DNA of 64,000 nt from Phytophthora hibernalis (lineage: Eukaryota; Oomycota; Peronosporomycetes; Peronosporales; Peronosporaceae), in NCBI GenBank assembly GCA_012656075.1, contig JAAKBF010000324.1, positions 868,001 to 932,000 of the forward strand, given 5' to 3'. Within the stretch, counting starts at the first letter, position 1. Each line of letters starts with the position of its first letter. The notes under the pieces were generated by a model that was given only the letters and a program-made list of their open reading frames with translations, was not told the DNA's origin and made no database searches. Of this stretch, positions 47,601 to 58,902 are shown in pieces. The translations under genes were made by a program, and so were the position numbers.

Positions 47601-50600
47601 ACTAGCTCGAGTGGTGGACGGCACGATGATTTACCAATCGGACAGGTATTGTACGCAGCTATCCGTCCATTTAGAAAGGCTTTGTAGCGGTCCAAATCGC
47701 CAACTTGATCGTATTTCATGATGCTGTTCGAAATCTCTCCTGGGATTTCAATGCGTCGTGGTGAAAAGAGTAAAGAGCTATGTCCAGGTTTTAATGGGCT
47801 TCCATTATCACCACTGCTCTGTGTTTGGCGACGCCCCGTTGTACTTTCTCTACCAAAACCGATATCGACTGACCATGGAAGACCAAACACCTTGTTTGCG
47901 ACTTCCACCAATTGCTCAGAAAGCCATTGTCTGTCCGTATTCTCCACTAGGCGATCTCGAAACACTCGAATCCCTTCATGAGCCCACAAATTAACTACTG
48001 TGTTTGCCGTTAGATTTGTCGTTCCTCCGTTATTAACGGGTGCTCCCGACACTCGAGTACCAAGCACAATTCCTTGCATCAGTTTGGTCACATCACGCAA
48101 GTTGAACGTGTAATGACACTTGGATGGGGTTGGAAGTAGTCCTCGCGCAACACGTTGGAAAAGTTCACAGGTAGCATCCGCCGTTAACAAAAGTGTATCT
48201 TTTACGTTTTTGCGAATGCAGTGCCGCCTCCACACGCCGCGACATGCGAAGCTAAGATTGAGTTGAAAATTGCCTTCATCGCGCCGTGATCACAACTGGG
48301 CAGACACAATACAGCAGAAAACTGTCGTACAAATCGTGAGCAAAGTATTTGGCGACCTCCGCCTGGAAAACCACCCGCTGCAATAAGAACGGAATCGTTG
48401 ACATCCTTCCAAGAAAAATTATCACGATCGTAGAAGCCTCCATATTCCAGGTACTGTCTTAAGAGCTCTATCACGGGTTGTACCCCATGTTTTTCAGTGT
48501 TCGGCATGTTGACATCATCGACGAAAATGACGACAAGCTGTTTATTCACAGGTGCTCCAAGAACAGTCCTGCGTTTCTTAGCGAACTTGCTCTCGAAACT
48601 CAACTGCGCACTCGTGCTTGATGTCTGAGCAGACATATTCAGAATAAGCGGCAACACTTTACCATGTGCAATCACAGAAACCGGTGAGTCCGCCGCATCA
48701 AATTTGGAGGAATCAACGCTTGCTGCTATTCGTGCATGAATGTCGAGAACCTTGTGAACTATCGAAGATTTGCCCGAGCCAGTGGAACCCGTCAGAAGAA
48801 TTGGCTGCCTTGCGTCAATCGCCATCAGTTCTATCAAATGACGGTATTTTACAACATCCAGAGTTGGAACCAAAAGGCGGCCAGCTACGATTCGGCTTTG
48901 CTGTTGAAGCTGCGGTGTTTGCTCTATGCAAGCATTTGCCCATGGAGAGAAGCTCAAAAACTGAAAATCGATGAAAAGTCGTGAACATCTCCTGCAGCCT
49001 GGGATAGCCCTGCGGGCGTTGGAATCTTACCATTCACTGCCATCAGATCAGGGCTCAAGTGTTGCTCATTTGAGTTGATCAACCGGTCAAGAAAATCTTG
49101 AAATTCAGCTTTTACTTGATCGAGGTAAATGTTACCTCCGATGGACCACGCAAAGCTGAAGATAAACATTAGATCCAAACACCGGTTCCGCTGGTCTTCC
49201 AAGGAGAAAGCCGCTTCTGGTAAAGATGCGTCATTTAGATTCACAAAGTTTCCTCGGACTGCTGACGAAGGGGGCGAAAAAGTTCAGAAGGTGCTCGATG
49301 AACCAAAAGAGCCTGAAATATGTGGCATATTGTTGCAACGAATGCTAAATCACAAGTTGCGATTGGAACACGAGGTGATGCGTTGACTGATGAAGAAGAC
49401 GAGCGAATAAACGCCAATCCTGGTTCCACGAACAACTCGAAATACTTCGTGATTCGAGCTTTGGTCTTGGCGCTTAGTGGAGTCGGTAGTTGTACCTGAT
49501 TGGGGCCTGAAACTGGGAGGGTTAATGACGATGGCGTTGGTACTACTGGAATCGCTAGCTTTGATGCCCATGTCTCGACAAAAGGCTGCCAGCCAAGGCA
49601 GTTTGGATGGTAGTACACCACACCCAGACGGCTAATAGTAGCGGGGAAGCAGCACTTGTATCTGATACTTCAAACAGCAGCTGAATCTTTGGCAAGAGTT
49701 TGATTCTCTCACCATTGGCTAAGCAGAGCGTCATATTGTCATCCAGCACAGTATTCATACTCGATCCAGTGAGCATCAATAGGACCATCGAATGTTATCC
49801 AATAAAATGGTAGATTCCATGTTAACGGGTCGCTGCTGACACCAATCGCTTGGTTAGCATAGTGACGCGTCAGCATTTCCTCATTTTCTCCATAATACAC
49901 GTACGCAGCAACTTGGACGCGAGTCCGTCTGTCCACTCATGCGTAACAGGATGGAAAAATCCGTACAGCTCAACCATCGAAATTGACTTCGGATTAAGAG
50001 TGTACGAAATTACCCGCTGAAAGCGGGTATCAGTGTGGGCTCTTCGTTCTCGCAGTGCAGTCATCGCGGCCATCAAAACCTGCAATGCTGTACTCTTCCC
50101 ACTACCCGTTGATCCGATCTGAACAACACCTGTGCGGACCTCTAAGGTTGCAAATAATTGTAGCAACTTTTTCGTCCATTGGCGAGGTCCCTGAAGATAA
50201 CTTTGTCGTAGCTGATCATTGACTTCTTCCTCCAAAGCCACCATCCAGTTTGTAGTGCCAGGTAGGGATGGGGAAAATACTCCAACTCCCTCGAGAATCG
50301 CATTGCTTTCACTGGTCCCTATGGCTGAAAGGGTATCTGGGAAGAGATCTCTCACAATTCCTTGAAACAGCTGTCTGTCATTGTCGGTGAGCTTTGGCGT
50401 GTTCGCTCCGACCATTGCTTTAATCAAAATAACGTTTTCGTCACTGCAACATACAGGTGCCAATTCATTAGACGAGGAAGGCTCTGGCGTAGGCGAAGAA
50501 ACAGTTGGTATCGCTGAACGTTTAAGTGAGCCTGCCATCATAAGAACTGTTCGTACAGCTCGCATACCAAAATCGTAGTGAAGCTGCTGAGATAGTTGCT

Positions 50601-53600
50601 CACTACAAAGCTTATATAGCTTAGTTACTTTCCTGGACAGCGGCTTTGCAAGCTGGAATCCTTCGGCAAATAGCAAGATTTCAGCGATCAGACCGTAGTC
50701 AGGCACCATCATTGCGACTGGCCGGAACGATACTTTCAGATTATCAGGTAATTCGGTGCGTCCAGCATACCCCGGGTTCATTGTAATAATCACGTGGTGG
50801 TCACGCAAAGGAACACATTGGCCGTCCAAGATCACCTCAGATGATTCCATCAGACGCGCGTTCCTCAGTCCCGACATTTGTTGCCCCACGACTGAAAGTA
50901 CTTCAATATCGATGCGGTTGAACTCGTCCAAGCATACCCAAGTTCCAGCTTGAATTACGCCATTGAAAATGCTCCCCATCATTTTGTAGCTCATCTGACT
51001 GCTGCAGTTAATCACAATACATAAAATGCCAAGCGCTTTTGCAAGGTCCTTCGATGTCTCAGTTTTCCCGGTTCCAGCAGGGCCAGAAGGAGCTGCGCCG
51101 TAACGCAGCTCAAGTGCTCCTGTGATCGTCATCCAGCATCGATCGGTTAATGGGGTAATAACAAGGCGGCTGCATGCACCCATATACTCGTATCCGTACT
51201 TGATTCTACAGTTTGCTTGATGAATCTCACACTCATCGTACTCGGTGTACCATTGATATCTAAGCTGCTGCTGCCAAAGAAAATCATCCTCGTCCGTAAC
51301 ACGCTTCTCTACCAAAGATTCGACAATATCGCGCAAGTGAACGTCTGTCGTCACCAGAGAAACAGCTACGCGTCGCTGAACGGAGCTTAAAGATGTCCGT
51401 ACTAGGCGAGTCAGATTGCTTAACTGCGTACAAATGGTTTGATGCCAAAGAGATAACTCTCGAATAGGATCTTGTGACCGTGAGCGAAAGCAAAACTCAC
51501 ACTCTTTTGCCCAAATTATGTAGGATACCACGGCAACCGCTTGAGAAGGGTGACGAAAAAGCCACGTCTCTCTTGAAGAATGCTGGTAGTCGGACAAACA
51601 GCTTTTGACATGTTTATGAAGGGTTGCCTTCATGTTAACGAGGACAGCATTGAGCCAGTCCTCAATATTACCGCGGGCTTTTAGTACACGCCCAAATATG
51701 ACCCTCTCGCCTTCGGGACTGATCATCGCAACGATATCATGCGAACTCAAAACCGATGTATGCGCTCCATCATCACTTATATCTAGCTTTACTAAAGCAT
51801 CAAAGCACTTGGGTAAATGGCGCTGTACCACTTGAGGCTCCTTTGCATGCGCCAGCATTTCTAATAACTCGTCATTTGAAATGAAGTAGAAGCGCGGGAA
51901 TGAATGCCGCTTCATTTCAAGGTAGTCTTCTAAAGATTTTTCGATTCTTTCAAGCGACGAATTATGCTTTGTGAGGCTGTCCAGCAGGGCCTGCCCAACA
52001 CCGCCAGTGCTACTGCTAGTAACGTTGTCCTTGTAGCTTTTGGAACCACTGGACGCACCAATTAGTATAACTCCTGTTACTTTCAAACAGCTTCGCTGAT
52101 CTCGAGTTCTTCGCATCAAGTCTTTCCAGAACTGGTTAATGCCTAAAAAGGTAGTACCTTCATTTGGAAGTTGCTTCTGGATGTCCGGTGCCGAGAAAAT
52201 GGTCTCAAGATGCATCCACTTTCGTTGACATTCGATCCAAGCATCGAACGTTTCTTGAAACAGGAGCAGCCTTTTGTGCCACATGACAGCGGTGTCCTGG
52301 ATGGGGGCAATAAACTTAGAGCTCAGCACCGCAGTCAAATTCACCAACGATTCTTCAAGTGTCGTGTAAATATTCTCGAGTGAAACGAGTATGTAGCAGT
52401 CCTTCGATTCTTTGTACGACTTCACATCAAACTCTAAACGATCCCATAGCAGGGTTATTTTGGCGAGCATATCTTTTAGCAAACGTTCCTGGGTCGCTTC
52501 TGTCGCAATTCGGTTAATGTGTGTGCCAAATGGTGACAAGTGCATTTGCACCAGCTCCCCCAACGTAACAAATGCAGAATTGCCTGCAGATCCCCGATCG
52601 AAACCAAGATGCCGAATTCCGAATCCAAGGAGGTCCCGTAGCTGTTCAAAATGGCGTTCTTCGAAGCTTGGACAACGTAAATCCGTCAGAATAGGCATCG
52701 TAACGCGGTATTCTTCTACGCTTGACTTTAAATGCGCGCACAAGGAGCTCATTCCCTCCGATAAATTGTGTTCCCACTTCACAATTTGGAGGTAAACTTG
52801 TTCTACCTGTTCTGTAATTGTCGTGAATTCTATCTCATCTGGAAACTGCTGCTTCTCCCATAAGGAAACAACACCATTCCATTCGCGAAATGCTTTCCAC
52901 ATGTCAATTTTCAGTGTTAAATCAAGTTTCAGCACGTCCATTTCGTTAAATGCTGTAGTCATCGGCAGGCCTAATGTTTTCTCGTTCTCAAAGTGCTGTT
53001 TCACGGTGGTCTCTAGTTGTAACACATCGCCTTCAACTCTAGTGAGATAGATAATTGTATTGTTGATATCGGACTTCAAGTCAAACAAAATTGGGCTTGA
53101 TAACGCGTTGGACATAGTCGCCAGCTTCGATACGAGACTTGGAAGGCGGGCTACAAGTTCCACACCAAACTTCGCAGTGTATTGTTCGCAGCTGCTTTCA
53201 AACAGATCTATCGTTGCCTTCAGCTGCGACCTTTTTTGAGTTAGAAGAAATGCGTTCATTTGATCCGTGTCGGTCATCTTCACCCGATATTCTTCTAGTA
53301 GGTGATACAAACTCCGAACATCGCGGTACTTCTCTTCCATGCTCTCGTTAATTGGCTGAAGTTCTCGTAAATATGCTAAGGAAGCTGAAAACTCATCAAC
53401 TGTCGTTGGAATCGTACCGATGCGTTCATTAGTGACAGTAAACTCATTCGTTAGGCTGTCGTTCAATTGGCGAAAAATCACTGGTATCAACCCGTACAGG
53501 CCTTCTAAGCACTGTCGTGGTGACGGCTTCAGAAATCCGTTCAAGATTGCTCGATCTAGTAGCAGAAGACCACACGATGCGCTATCAGCGACAGTGTCGA

Positions 53601-56305
53601 CTTCCTGCGCTTCTTTCATATACTTGTCTAGATATCCACGAAAGTCGTGCACATCGGCATTGAAGTAGTGTGAAGGATCTGATGCCTCTTTGCAAAACCG
53701 AGTGTCATCTTGATACCGCTTTAGAAAGAGAGAGAGCTCAGCACAATTTTCCTCCGCGTGTTCGTACGCATCCAGAATGATCGAGTTGAGGCTTTGTAGT
53801 GTTTCCACAAACGTGACATCTTCCATTATCAAAATATCCAGATCCATACCCTCACTAGAAACCTCACCTCCACCATCTCCATCCATCCCTTGGGAACCGT
53901 CATCCATGCTTGACTCCACATAAATCTTGAACATCGGGTTTCGTATCAGTCTCTCACGGTTCGTGACAGCCATTAAACCATTAAAAACCAGCGTTTCAAG
54001 CTGGGACCGAAGTTTCTCCGTGCTAGGAATGAACTCGAGCAGCTCCATTGCTTCTTCGTACTCAGGTGATACTCCTTGCGTATTAGTCCTGATATTCCCC
54101 ATAGAGTTGCTCGGCATAACTTTTGATATTGACACAATGCTCGTTCTTGTAGCTCGTCGATGTCTACTGGAAGCACTGATATGACGGGAATGGGAAGATG
54201 CAGTACTCTTCAGCACTACTTCGATACGTAATAGGGGCTGAACAGACTGCTGACGATGTCTTGAAAAGGCCAAATTTCTTTTAGGGTCCCCACCACCCGG
54301 GCTGTCTCCACCGGGGCCATCTTCATCATCCCAATCACGGACGTATATTGCCAATGCGTCCCGAAGAAGTACGGTGGATGAAATAGCCATCCGTAACAGG
54401 GCATCAGAGATCAGAAACTCGACAACTCGAAGGAACTTAGTGATGCGACGGCATTGGGTTCTCATAGTAGCACGTTCGGTGTAGGTCATAGGCTTCTGTC
54501 GATTTTCTTCTTCACGGCCCACCGTGCTCTCCTTTCTCTGAGAAGCAACTAAGGATGGCGTTTTCCTGCCATCTCGAGCAGTCGGTTTGATATCGTTGAA
54601 ACCAGTGTTTCGAAGAAATGAGTACAGGAAGTTCTCACAGGCATTCTTTGCTATCATCTCGGCGTCGGAGATAAAGTGGTCCACAAGTCGCTCCACGTGA
54701 GTTTTCTGGGCCTTTAGGCGAAGGGAAATTTCTGTCATCGTATACGTCTTCTGTTGTTGTTGTTGTGCAGTTGTAGCATCGGCTGCCCACCCAATAGTTT
54801 CTGCTAGTCCCATCGGCCGTTCAAAATCAAATAATCGCGAGTCTTGAAGGTCGAGACACGCATGACGCAGCTGCATCAGTGCTTCGTGAAGATGTGGAAG
54901 CAGAATAAACAAGCTGTTGTTTAACGAGACGAAGGCATCCAGACGCTTCCTGGCGCTGACGGCTTGCTTCCAGATTCTAAACCTTTTCCAGATGCGATAC
55001 TTCTTGAAAAACGGAAGCTGGAAGATAAGAAATAGCGCGGTATTAGTCTAGAGAAGACAGCATCGGCATGTACCTATCGTTGAATGTTGGCCTACCTTGA
55101 CTAGAAGAGAATAAATGTAGTTTTCGCGTTCAAATGTATGCAATGGCTGAAACTCGTATCCATCCGATGCAAAGTGTGTGATTCCCAGTCTGCTGACAGT
55201 GTAGTAGTCTTTCGGGTCGATCTTCGCATGATTTGTCACTTCTAAATTGTACGGATTCGAATCCACTCGCCTTAAGTAAAAGAACGAATCACGTGGAGCT
55301 GCTCTACGCGATGTAGCAAGCTCATACGCAGCTATAGGTCCACCATCCACACCACCCTCCGTACGCTGACTAAGACCAACCACCAGTTTCTCCGTCAACG
55401 TTTTAATCCCATTCCGACGAGTCAAAAATCCCCACGTCGTGGAGTACCCCCTCAACCGATTCCTCCTTCTGGCTCTGGTCGTCACTTCCACCTCCAACGT
55501 GAACCTCCGGCGTCTCAACTGTATTATTATCAGGCGGTCTCAGACGATCTCTCGTCCCTCCAGGAGCTGTTGTAGCTCGCTGCTCCACATAATATCGATC
55601 TCTAGCACTCATAGGCTCTCTCGTGTCCTTCCTCTTCGTCTTGGCAGACGTCAGAACTCTTTGTCTCGGGGTCATCGCCGCCGTCGGACGCGACGGAATC
55701 AAGCCGCTCCCCGTCGGATTCACATGAAGTGACGACACCTGAGGTTTGGACCTTAAGGAATTCTCCGTCGTCTGATTATTGCTAGAAGAAACCTGCACTT
55801 CTCGTCTTTTCCTAGGCACGAGTCCTGGAGACTTCACATGGGGAAACAGTTGCGTCTGCACGACGCTGCGCTTAAGTCCTGAGGCGTGAAGTCTGTCGCC
55901 CAGTGATTGGCCGTTCGCTGAGCTGACGAACGTGCGTCGATCGCTGGCTGTAGCGTCTCGGATGGACGCACTTTTTGCTGGAGAAGACGCTGCAGCCGTC
56001 AGAGGTCGCTGAGGCGTCGACAGAGCGGGAAAAGCCGCGTCCTGGTGCGTCCTGGGGGTTGTGGCTAGTGATGAAGGCGTCTGGGGTCGTCTACGAGCGC
56101 CGCGCGTCCTCGGACGAGGCGTTCCGGCCCAGGAGCGCCGCTCGGCGCCGGCAGATCTTCCATTTGGGATGCGGAATGGAAAACCAGGAGTGAATGTTGA
56201 AGTAGCCGATATGTTTACCGGTAGTGTGGTGTACACTGATTGGTGTTTTTGTGGTGGGGTTGGTTGTGCGGTGGTCGGGCGTCCTCCCTTTGAGAAACGC
56301 GCCAC
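41672..56305 (-). CDS. axonemal dynein heavy chain
   Basis: The minus-strand gene has exon 1 (56305-55096), a 78-bp intron and exon 2 (55017-41672), about 4,850 codons. A Pro/Ser-rich N-terminus is followed by YYTVSRLGITHFASDGYEFQ and KKYRIWKRFRIWKQAV, typical of axonemal heavy chains, then the tail and linker. AAA1 has GPAGTGKTETSKDLAKALG and CLDEFNRIDIEVLSVVGQQ; AAA2 has GSTGSGKST; AAA3 has GSTGSGKSS and VIFVDDVNMP; AAA4 has GMGGCGKRSLARLAGF. The stalk coiled coils enclose the microtubule-binding domain (about 46300-46040). AAA5/6 and a C-terminal cap with CPVYRTAMRKGTLSTTG close the protein. It is the ATP-driven motor of flagellar beating. AAA1 wording (KMMGSIFNG) is nearest the DNAH6/14-like inner-arm group, from memory only. 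A dozen frame breaks occur: ten fit single missing bases in homopolymers, plus one extra base near 55405 and a 2-base loss near 49759. The true start may be internal because QCR7 starts 30 bases away. Confidence 0.92.
55018..55095 (-). other. intron in the dynein heavy chain gene
   Basis: On the minus strand gtaggcc..cttatcttccag separates YIYSLLVK from LPFFKKYRIWKRF. Joining the two gives the expected heavy-chain sequence in frame; the intron contains stops. Confidence 0.8.
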
Positions 56306-56335
56306 TTAGAAAACTCGCAGTGAATAAAGGAAGCC
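56306..56335. promoter_or_regulatory. 30-bp divergent intergenic gap
   Basis: Between the upstream-most dynein start codon and the QCR7 start codon. Any QCR7 promoter must lie inside the dynein N-terminal frame, where gattgg (a CCAAT-box complement) occurs at about 56238. Confidence 0.4.
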
Positions 56336-56647
56336 ATGAGTCTCATCTCCAAGGTCGCGGGGCTGTACCAGAAGTCCATCAGCAAGTCTTTCGGCATGTA
56401 CGGCCTCAAGTACGACGACGCGATCGTGGACACGGCCGCCGTGCAGACGGCGCTGCACTGGGTCAATGGCGACGACTACCAGGCGCGTACCAAGCGCATC
56501 GCCCGTGCTGCTGACTGCTCGCTCAAGCGCAGCTATCTGCCGGAGGAGATCCAGGCCATCCAGCGCCCGCTCGACTTCTACGTGTCCGAGAAGGTCGTGG
56601 AGGCTGAAACGCTCGCGGCTGAGCGTGCTGAGCTCACGCGGTGGTAA
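56336..56647 (+). CDS. QCR7: cytochrome bc1 complex subunit 7 (14 kDa, UQCRB/QCR7)
   Basis: An intact 103-residue protein without introns. It reads GMYGLKYDDAIVDTAAVQTA, RTKRIARAADCSLKRSYLPE and ends VVEAETLAAERAELTRW. The YGLKYDD start, the R-x-x-R-I-x-R-A helix and the charged C-terminal helix match the QCR7/UQCRB family, whose members are about 110-130 residues. The protein is a small matrix-side subunit of respiratory complex III that contacts cytochrome b and is needed for assembly. Such subunits lack a cleaved presequence, as here. It is divergently arranged with dynein and the only host gene here with an unbroken single-exon frame. Confidence 0.85.
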   Translation: MSLISKVAGLYQKSISKSFGMYGLKYDDAIVDTAAVQTALHWVNGDDYQARTKRIARAADCSLKRSYLPEEIQAIQRPLDFYVSEKVVEAETLAAERAELTRW

Positions 56648-56750
56648 GCGGTCAGTCAGGGGGCTTTTAACAGGCAGCTACGGTGGAGGACAAGCAGTTT
56701 GCTATCTACAGAGGAGAGAGGAAGTTTCCTTCTCTTTTGCGGCAAGGGGA

Positions 56751-58204
56751 ATGAAAAACACAAGAAAAATGACAAGAACTCAAGCTTTAATGAAGGTGTG
56801 GCGGTTCCGAAGGTGAAGGGTCACTGTGTTCGTCTTTAGATTTTTGTTTTGTTACAGGTTTTGAAGGAGATGTTGGGGTCTTCTACGTGGTCAACGGCAG
56901 GGGCGAAGCCTCCGCGGCCACGGCCGACGAGTGCTAAGCCGAGTTCGAGGAAGGCGCTGAGTGCGCGGCCGGAGCTCGTGTCGTATAGCAAAAACAACGG
57001 CCTGGATGAGGAAGAGGAAGAAGTTGTGGAAGACGACGACGGAGATGATGACGACGGCGAGTTTGGGGCTGTGGCTGAGCGAGAGCATAAATTGCAGCAG
57101 CAAGTACAGAGACAGCAGCCTCGACAGCGACGAAACTGGTCTGGCAAGCAGCACGACTCAGGTAAGGTTGCATGCCATCCGGAAAGGGATGCAGAAATTG
57201 AGTCCGATGCCAGGTGCGAAGCTCAGGTCGAAGCCAAAGTTCCGACCGTCATCAGCACCAGCAGGGCGGCCAAAGTCGGCGTTGACTTCTCGGAGTTCGC
57301 TAGAGGACAAGCAGAAGCGATCGTCTACGTCAATTTCGATCGCGTACCTGCGCGCTGCCGCCGAGAAGAAGAAAGCTCGCGATCGAGAGTTTGCTGTGCG
57401 TTCTGTACTGCCTCGTGAAGACATCAGCGTAAGCTCACATGCTCTTCATGGCCACAGAGAGCTCTTCCGTGAAGAGAATGAGTTTCGGAAGAAGATTACT
57501 GTCAAGATTGAGCAGGCGAACAAGATGATGGCTGTTATTGGTAGCTCCAAGTCGTTCGGCCAGGCTCCTGTAAGATGTCTGAAGGCAGCAACAGTCTGCG
57601 TGTTTTTGCTGGGTTTACTTCATTGTTTTATGCTTCTCATTTGATCGGTCTTGCTGTCACGATAGGACCGCGATGGCATTCACATGATCAAGGTCCTCGA
57701 CCCCGTGAGCGGCGATCGCGCCATCTCTGTGGAGATTTTTCATATCCTCTACACCAGACCACCACCCTGCTTGCTATATCTCCATACTCACTTTCGAATT
57801 ATCCTTAACTTTTCCTTATCTCTGCACTCCGCGAGTTCGAGCAGCTAGCGACCGTCCCGCTCGGCCAGACCATGCAGCTTCACAGTTCACCCTCCAGTAG
57901 CAGCAACGCGTCCATCAAACAGTCAACCGCTTCATCCTCTCGTGCGAAGAGCTCTATTCAACGCAGCAGTATAACTTCTCGCGCATCAAACTCAGGAATT
58001 CGACCATCCAGCGCTTCACGCGAGCCACAGCCCGACTCCAGCGGCTCTCGCTCACGAGTACCCAAGAGCAAGCCCGCCGACCGCTCCCAAGTCCAAGAAG
58101 AACTGCGCAGTGTCCTAGAAGGAACCATTGAGCTCACTAAAGTCTTGCAAGAGCAACTGCATGAGCTCAAACTCAAGGGCTGGAACGTTGCGCCGAGATC
58201 GTAA
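56751..58204 (+). CDS. unidentified low-complexity, coiled-coil protein (multi-exon)
   Basis: Exon 1 (56751-56795) encodes KNTRKMTRTQALMK; an intron of 62 bases (56796-56857, gtgtgg..gttacag) joins it in frame to VLKEMLGSSTWS. Next come an acidic run (DEEEEEVVEDDDGDDDDGEF) and a Gln-rich part. The frame changes between about 57060 and 57170, then RSKPKFRPSSAPAGRPKSA, AAAEKKKARDREFAVRSVLP and a coiled coil. A second intron is likely at 57569-57665 (gtaaga..cacgatag), leading to DRDGIHMIKVLDPVSGDRAI. A third must precede LREFEQLATVPLGQTMQL and the Ser-rich C-terminus ending at 58204. SSAP-type motifs occur in several flagellar or centrosomal proteins, but I do not recognise the family. Confidence 0.55.
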
Positions 58205-58316
58205 ACTCTTCAACCTGCGAAAAAAGCAACTTTCCGCTCCTTAATAACAGCACCTTATTGAGGTTAGCCACATCAACTAGCGAAAATGCCGTTTATATGA
58301 CTTTTGACACTCTACG

Positions 58317-58733
58317 ATGGACTCGCAGTCGTCGAACTCGGAGCGCACAGCCCGCTACCTGCACGAGGAGAAGCTCAAGAAGACGCAGGATGGCGAGACT
58401 GACAAGAAGATGAACTGTCGGTGGTTCCTAGACCGGTCTTTCTTTTGCGTCAGTACGTTAAGTCTTCTCACTGAATTATTTTACAGCGTCGAGTGTGTGG
58501 AGGAGAATAATTATCGCGTTCTTGCAGCTCCTGGTAACCAGATGGAGCACTTCTACCGCTACGGACAAGTGGACGAGTGCAACTTCACGTGGAAGAACAT
58601 GTATCTGTGCTACCGAGCGAGTATGATGGACGAGGAGAAGCGCCAGGGCTTCCTCAAGGACACACCGCTGGACGCGTCCAAGGGTCCTCACTTTACGGAC
58701 GTGTGGGAGGAGAAGAAGGAGTCTGGCTGGTAG
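58317..58733 (+). CDS. small DUF3128 (EMI1/PANTS-like) protein
   Basis: A 66-bp intron (58421-58486, gtggtt..ttttacag) divides the gene. It happens to keep frame and has no stop, so an unspliced reading is also open. Spliced, the protein has about 116 residues: NCRVECVEENNYRVLAAPGN, then QMEHFYRYGQVDECNFTWKN and MYLCYRASMMDEEKR. The four spaced Cys and the Q-x-x-x-F/Y-Y-R-Y-G-x-x-x-x-C pattern match the DUF3128 family, which in yeast includes EMI1. Function is poorly known. I prefer the spliced form because the unspliced insert interrupts the first Cys pair. Confidence 0.6.
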   Translation: MDSQSSNSERTARYLHEEKLKKTQDGETDKKMNCRWFLDRSFFCVSTLSLLTELFYSVECVEENNYRVLAAPGNQMEHFYRYGQVDECNFTWKNMYLCYRASMMDEEKRQGFLKDTPLDASKGPHFTDVWEEKKESGW

Positions 58734-58902
58734 ACACAAGGTATTGAGCTGCCGGTTGAGGTGGAAGCTGGACGAAAAGACGCTTGAATTCCATTCACTC
58801 ACTCACTCACTAGCACTTGGGTCTTGTTCGGTAGCTTATGTGCACGCCCTCGCTCATCAACATTTGTACCTCTACCCCACACCCGACTTTTCACACCTTA
58901 AT

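Noticed and set aside
41672..54912. Dynein considered as a pseudogene because of many frame breaks
   Set aside because: Breaks are nearly all single-base homopolymer losses and key motifs are intact; assembly error is more likely.
55439..56309. Several plus-strand frames over the dynein N-terminus
   Set aside because: Shadows of the Ser/Pro/Arg-rich minus-strand coding sequence.
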